The notes under the pieces: model-generated
Database searches by the model: none
What the model was told of the DNA's origin: nothing
What the model saw: only the letters and a program-made list of their open reading frames with translations
Shown: positions 62,438 through 64,000 of the stretch, one piece after another
Numbering within the stretch: position 1 is the stretch's first letter
How the letters are laid out: every line of letters starts with the position of its first letter
Source of the DNA: Coprococcus aceti
Lineage (GTDB): Bacteria; Bacillota; Clostridia; Lachnospirales; Lachnospiraceae
Length of the DNA: 64,000 nt
Direction of reading: 5' to 3'
NCBI RefSeq assembly: GCF_025567285.1
Contig: NZ_JAOQJT010000001.1
Span: 434,001 to 498,000, forward strand
Position numbers and translations under genes: made by a program

Positions 62438-63214
62438 ATGAGATTCAGACCATGCATAGACATACACAATGGACAGGTAAAGCAGATAGTTGGAGGCAGT
62501 CTCTGTGATGAGGGTGACAGAGCAGATGAAAACTTTGTATCACAGAAGGACGGAGACTTCTTTGCTGAACTGTACAAAAGCTATGGACTTAAGGGTGGTC
62601 ATATCATACTTCTCAATCCTGCGTCCAGCGAATACTATGACGCCGATGTAAGACAGGCACAGCTCGCTCTGGCTGCATATCCGGGAGGACTGCAGATAGG
62701 CGGGGGAATAAATGCTGACAATGCACAGCGGTTCATAGATATGGGTGCGTCACATGTCATAGCCACATCATTTGTGTTCAGGGATGGAGAGATCAACTAC
62801 GACAACCTGAAGGCACTTGAGAAGGCTGTGGGCAGAGAACATCTGGTGCTGGATCTGTCCTGCCGGAAGAGGGACGGAGAGTATTATATTGTCACTGACA
62901 GATGGCAGAAATTTACAAATGTAAAGGTGGAGGAGGCAACGCTTGACCGGCTCTCAGAATACTGCGACGAGTATCTCGTTCATGCGGTGGATGTGGAGGG
63001 CAAGGCGTCAGGCATAGAGACCCATGTTGCGGACATGCTTGGAAGATGGGGAAAGCTGCCGATGACATATGCCGGAGGTGTGGCATCATTTGACGATCTG
63101 GAACAGCTCAGAAGTCTCGGAAGGAACAGGATAGACGTGACCATAGGGAGTGCACTGGATATCTTTGGGGGACATATGGCGTTTCAGGAGATTATAAGGT
63201 TTATGGAGGGTTAA
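62438..63214 (+). CDS. hisA: HisA of the eukaryotic (HIS6-like) type
   Basis: A 258-residue TIM barrel isomerising ProFAR in histidine synthesis. The sequence follows the eukaryotic subfamily and not the usual bacterial one: FRPCIDIHNGQVKQIVGGSL, the long NFVSQKDGDFFAELYKSYG insertion, LDLSCRKRDGEYYIVTDRWQK, VHAVDVEGKASGIE and GSALDIFGGHMAF all parallel fungal/plant HIS6. It stands outside a his operon. AGGAGAC precedes the ATG. The downstream cellulase gene starts one base after its stop. Confidence 0.88.
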   Translation: MRFRPCIDIHNGQVKQIVGGSLCDEGDRADENFVSQKDGDFFAELYKSYGLKGGHIILLNPASSEYYDADVRQAQLALAAYPGGLQIGGGINADNAQRFIDMGASHVIATSFVFRDGEINYDNLKALEKAVGREHLVLDLSCRKRDGEYYIVTDRWQKFTNVKVEEATLDRLSEYCDEYLVHAVDVEGKASGIETHVADMLGRWGKLPMTYAGGVASFDDLEQLRSLGRNRIDVTIGSALDIFGGHMAFQEIIRFMEG

Positions 63215-63215
63215 C

Positions 63216-64000
63216 ATGGCAAAGATGAAGAAGGTACTGGCCATTGCGATGGCTGCGGCTATGGGTATGTCCATGCTGGCTGGCTGCGGAGGTCAGGGCA
63301 AGGACGATGTGACAGAGGCGACAAGCCAGGCGGAGACCAGCGAGGCTGCGACCTCGGAGGAGAAGACAGAGGAGGCTGCTTCGGAGGAGGCTGAACAGGA
63401 GAAGACAGAGGTCAAGGCAGGGGATGTCCTGATAGACCTGAACTTTGATGACAATGACACGGACGAGTGCCATACATATTCAAATGGCGGACAGGCCGTA
63501 CTCGGAGCAGAGAACGGAGAACTGTGTCTGGATATAACCGGAACAGGAAGCCTAGATTATGCGAACCAGATATACTATGACGGATTTGAGCTCAACCAGG
63601 ACTGTGTGTATGAGCTGTCATTTGACGTGCACAGCACCATTGAGAGAGGAATTCAGTACAGACTTCAGATAAATGGCGGTGATTACCACGCTTATGTGAT
63701 GGATGACATAACGATAGGCACTGAGACACAGCACATATCCAACCAGTTCACCATGAGCGAGGCATCGGATCCGGCACCTAGAATGTGTATGAATCTGGGA
63801 CATTTCGAGGGCGTTGGTGATGACAGCGTGCCTCACAAGGTATACTTTGACAATATCAAGCTCACTGTAGTTGACGCCTCAAGCGCACAGAGCGTTGAGG
63901 GTATTCCTGATCCAAAGCTGGTTGGCATCAACCAGATGGGTTACGGCAAGGATGCGAAGAAGCTTGCCACAGTGACTGACAGAGACGCCAAGAGCTACGA
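63216..64000 (+). CDS. Probable GH9 cellulase lipoprotein, 5' part (3' end outside window)
   Basis: At least 261 residues, open to the window end. Lipoprotein signal peptide with lipobox MLAGC (Cys 24), a Glu/Ala/Thr-rich linker to about residue 70, then a CBM4/9-type carbohydrate-binding domain (VLIDLNFDDNDTDEC ... FDVHSTIERGIQYRLQING) to about 220. The stretch PKLVGINQMGYGKDAKKLAT begins the Ig-like domain that precedes GH9 catalytic domains in endoglucanases. The catalytic domain is not in the window, so GH9 is inferred. GGAGGG is five bases before the ATG; hisA ends one base before it. Confidence 0.82.
   Translation, partial: MAKMKKVLAIAMAAAMGMSMLAGCGGQGKDDVTEATSQAETSEAATSEEKTEEAASEEAEQEKTEVKAGDVLIDLNFDDNDTDECHTYSNGGQAVLGAENGELCLDITGTGSLDYANQIYYDGFELNQDCVYELSFDVHSTIERGIQYRLQINGGDYHAYVMDDITIGTETQHISNQFTMSEASDPAPRMCMNLGHFEGVGDDSVPHKVYFDNIKLTVVDASSAQSVEGIPDPKLVGINQMGYGKDAKKLATVTDRDAKSY

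Overview
The window looks like a chromosome segment of a Gram-positive anaerobe of the class Clostridia, most likely a Lachnospiraceae gut bacterium (Coprococcus-like; the genus is a guess). The signs are strong GGAGG ribosome binding sites, near-consensus sigma-A promoters, a glmS ribozyme, an S-box-superfamily riboswitch before metK, a SipL-like sporulation protein, a BirA-controlled bioY, many lipoproteins and a probable family 9 cellulase. I see no rRNA, tRNA, CRISPR array, insertion sequence or prophage module. No position was searched against a database; family names come from reading motifs.

Layout. 1-7.2 kb: end of aspS, a PrcB-like lipoprotein and a SipL-like SPOCS/LysM protein, a small XRE regulator, bioY diverging from a nitrilase-family amidase across two BirA-type operators, a HIT protein, a TraX-family membrane protein and a second XRE regulator. 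7.2-30.4 kb: the accessory heart of the window, a Tad (Flp-type) pilus system in two consecutive transcription units. Unit 1 (7329-17341) encodes TadZ, TadA, TadB, TadC, a Flp-like pilin, a TadE-like protein, a 1078-residue TadG-like protein, a lipoprotein and a decayed second copy of it. Unit 2 (17522-30425) encodes a second TadE-like protein, the prepilin peptidase, a WG-repeat protein, an FHA protein, a PP2C phosphatase, a Ser/Thr kinase, a small membrane protein with TT-x-L-type motifs and a 1752-residue Ig-repeat surface protein. Both units start with TTGACA-N17-TAAAAT and the same 17-bp palindrome, which occurs in opposite orientation at the two promoters and has a degenerate partner at each. 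I read this as a Tad surface machine under common repression, wired to a eukaryotic-type phosphorylation circuit.

30.4-41.7 kb: metK behind a SAM-I/IV-like riboswitch with its own terminator; a cohesin-domain membrane protein and an SH3/glucosaminidase cell-wall hydrolase on the minus strand; murA; pyrI and pyrB with an unusual ornithine-transcarbamylase-like gene upstream; two DUF4234 paralogues, one with a long Tyr/Gly/Gln/Asn repeat tail; and a DUF2752 protein. 41.7-53.4 kb: metG with a structured leader; the glmS ribozyme and glmS; a second DUF6382/FHA protein related to the one in the Tad locus; a giant secreted CAP-domain protein with Cys-rich repeats; a lipoprotein; and a DivIVA-like coiled coil. 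53.5-64 kb: an operon of a PAS/GAF sensor, an MreB-type actin, a RecD2-like helicase and a ComF phosphoribosyltransferase; converging YesL/DUF624 and AAA+ genes; a HisA of the eukaryotic type; and the start of a probable GH9 cellulase lipoprotein cut by the window edge.

The points most worth a second look are the phospho-signalling Tad locus with its paired operators, the two BirA boxes shared by bioY and an amidase, the transcarbamylase with altered substrate motifs, the S-box variant before metK, and the prion-like tail of the second DUF4234 protein.
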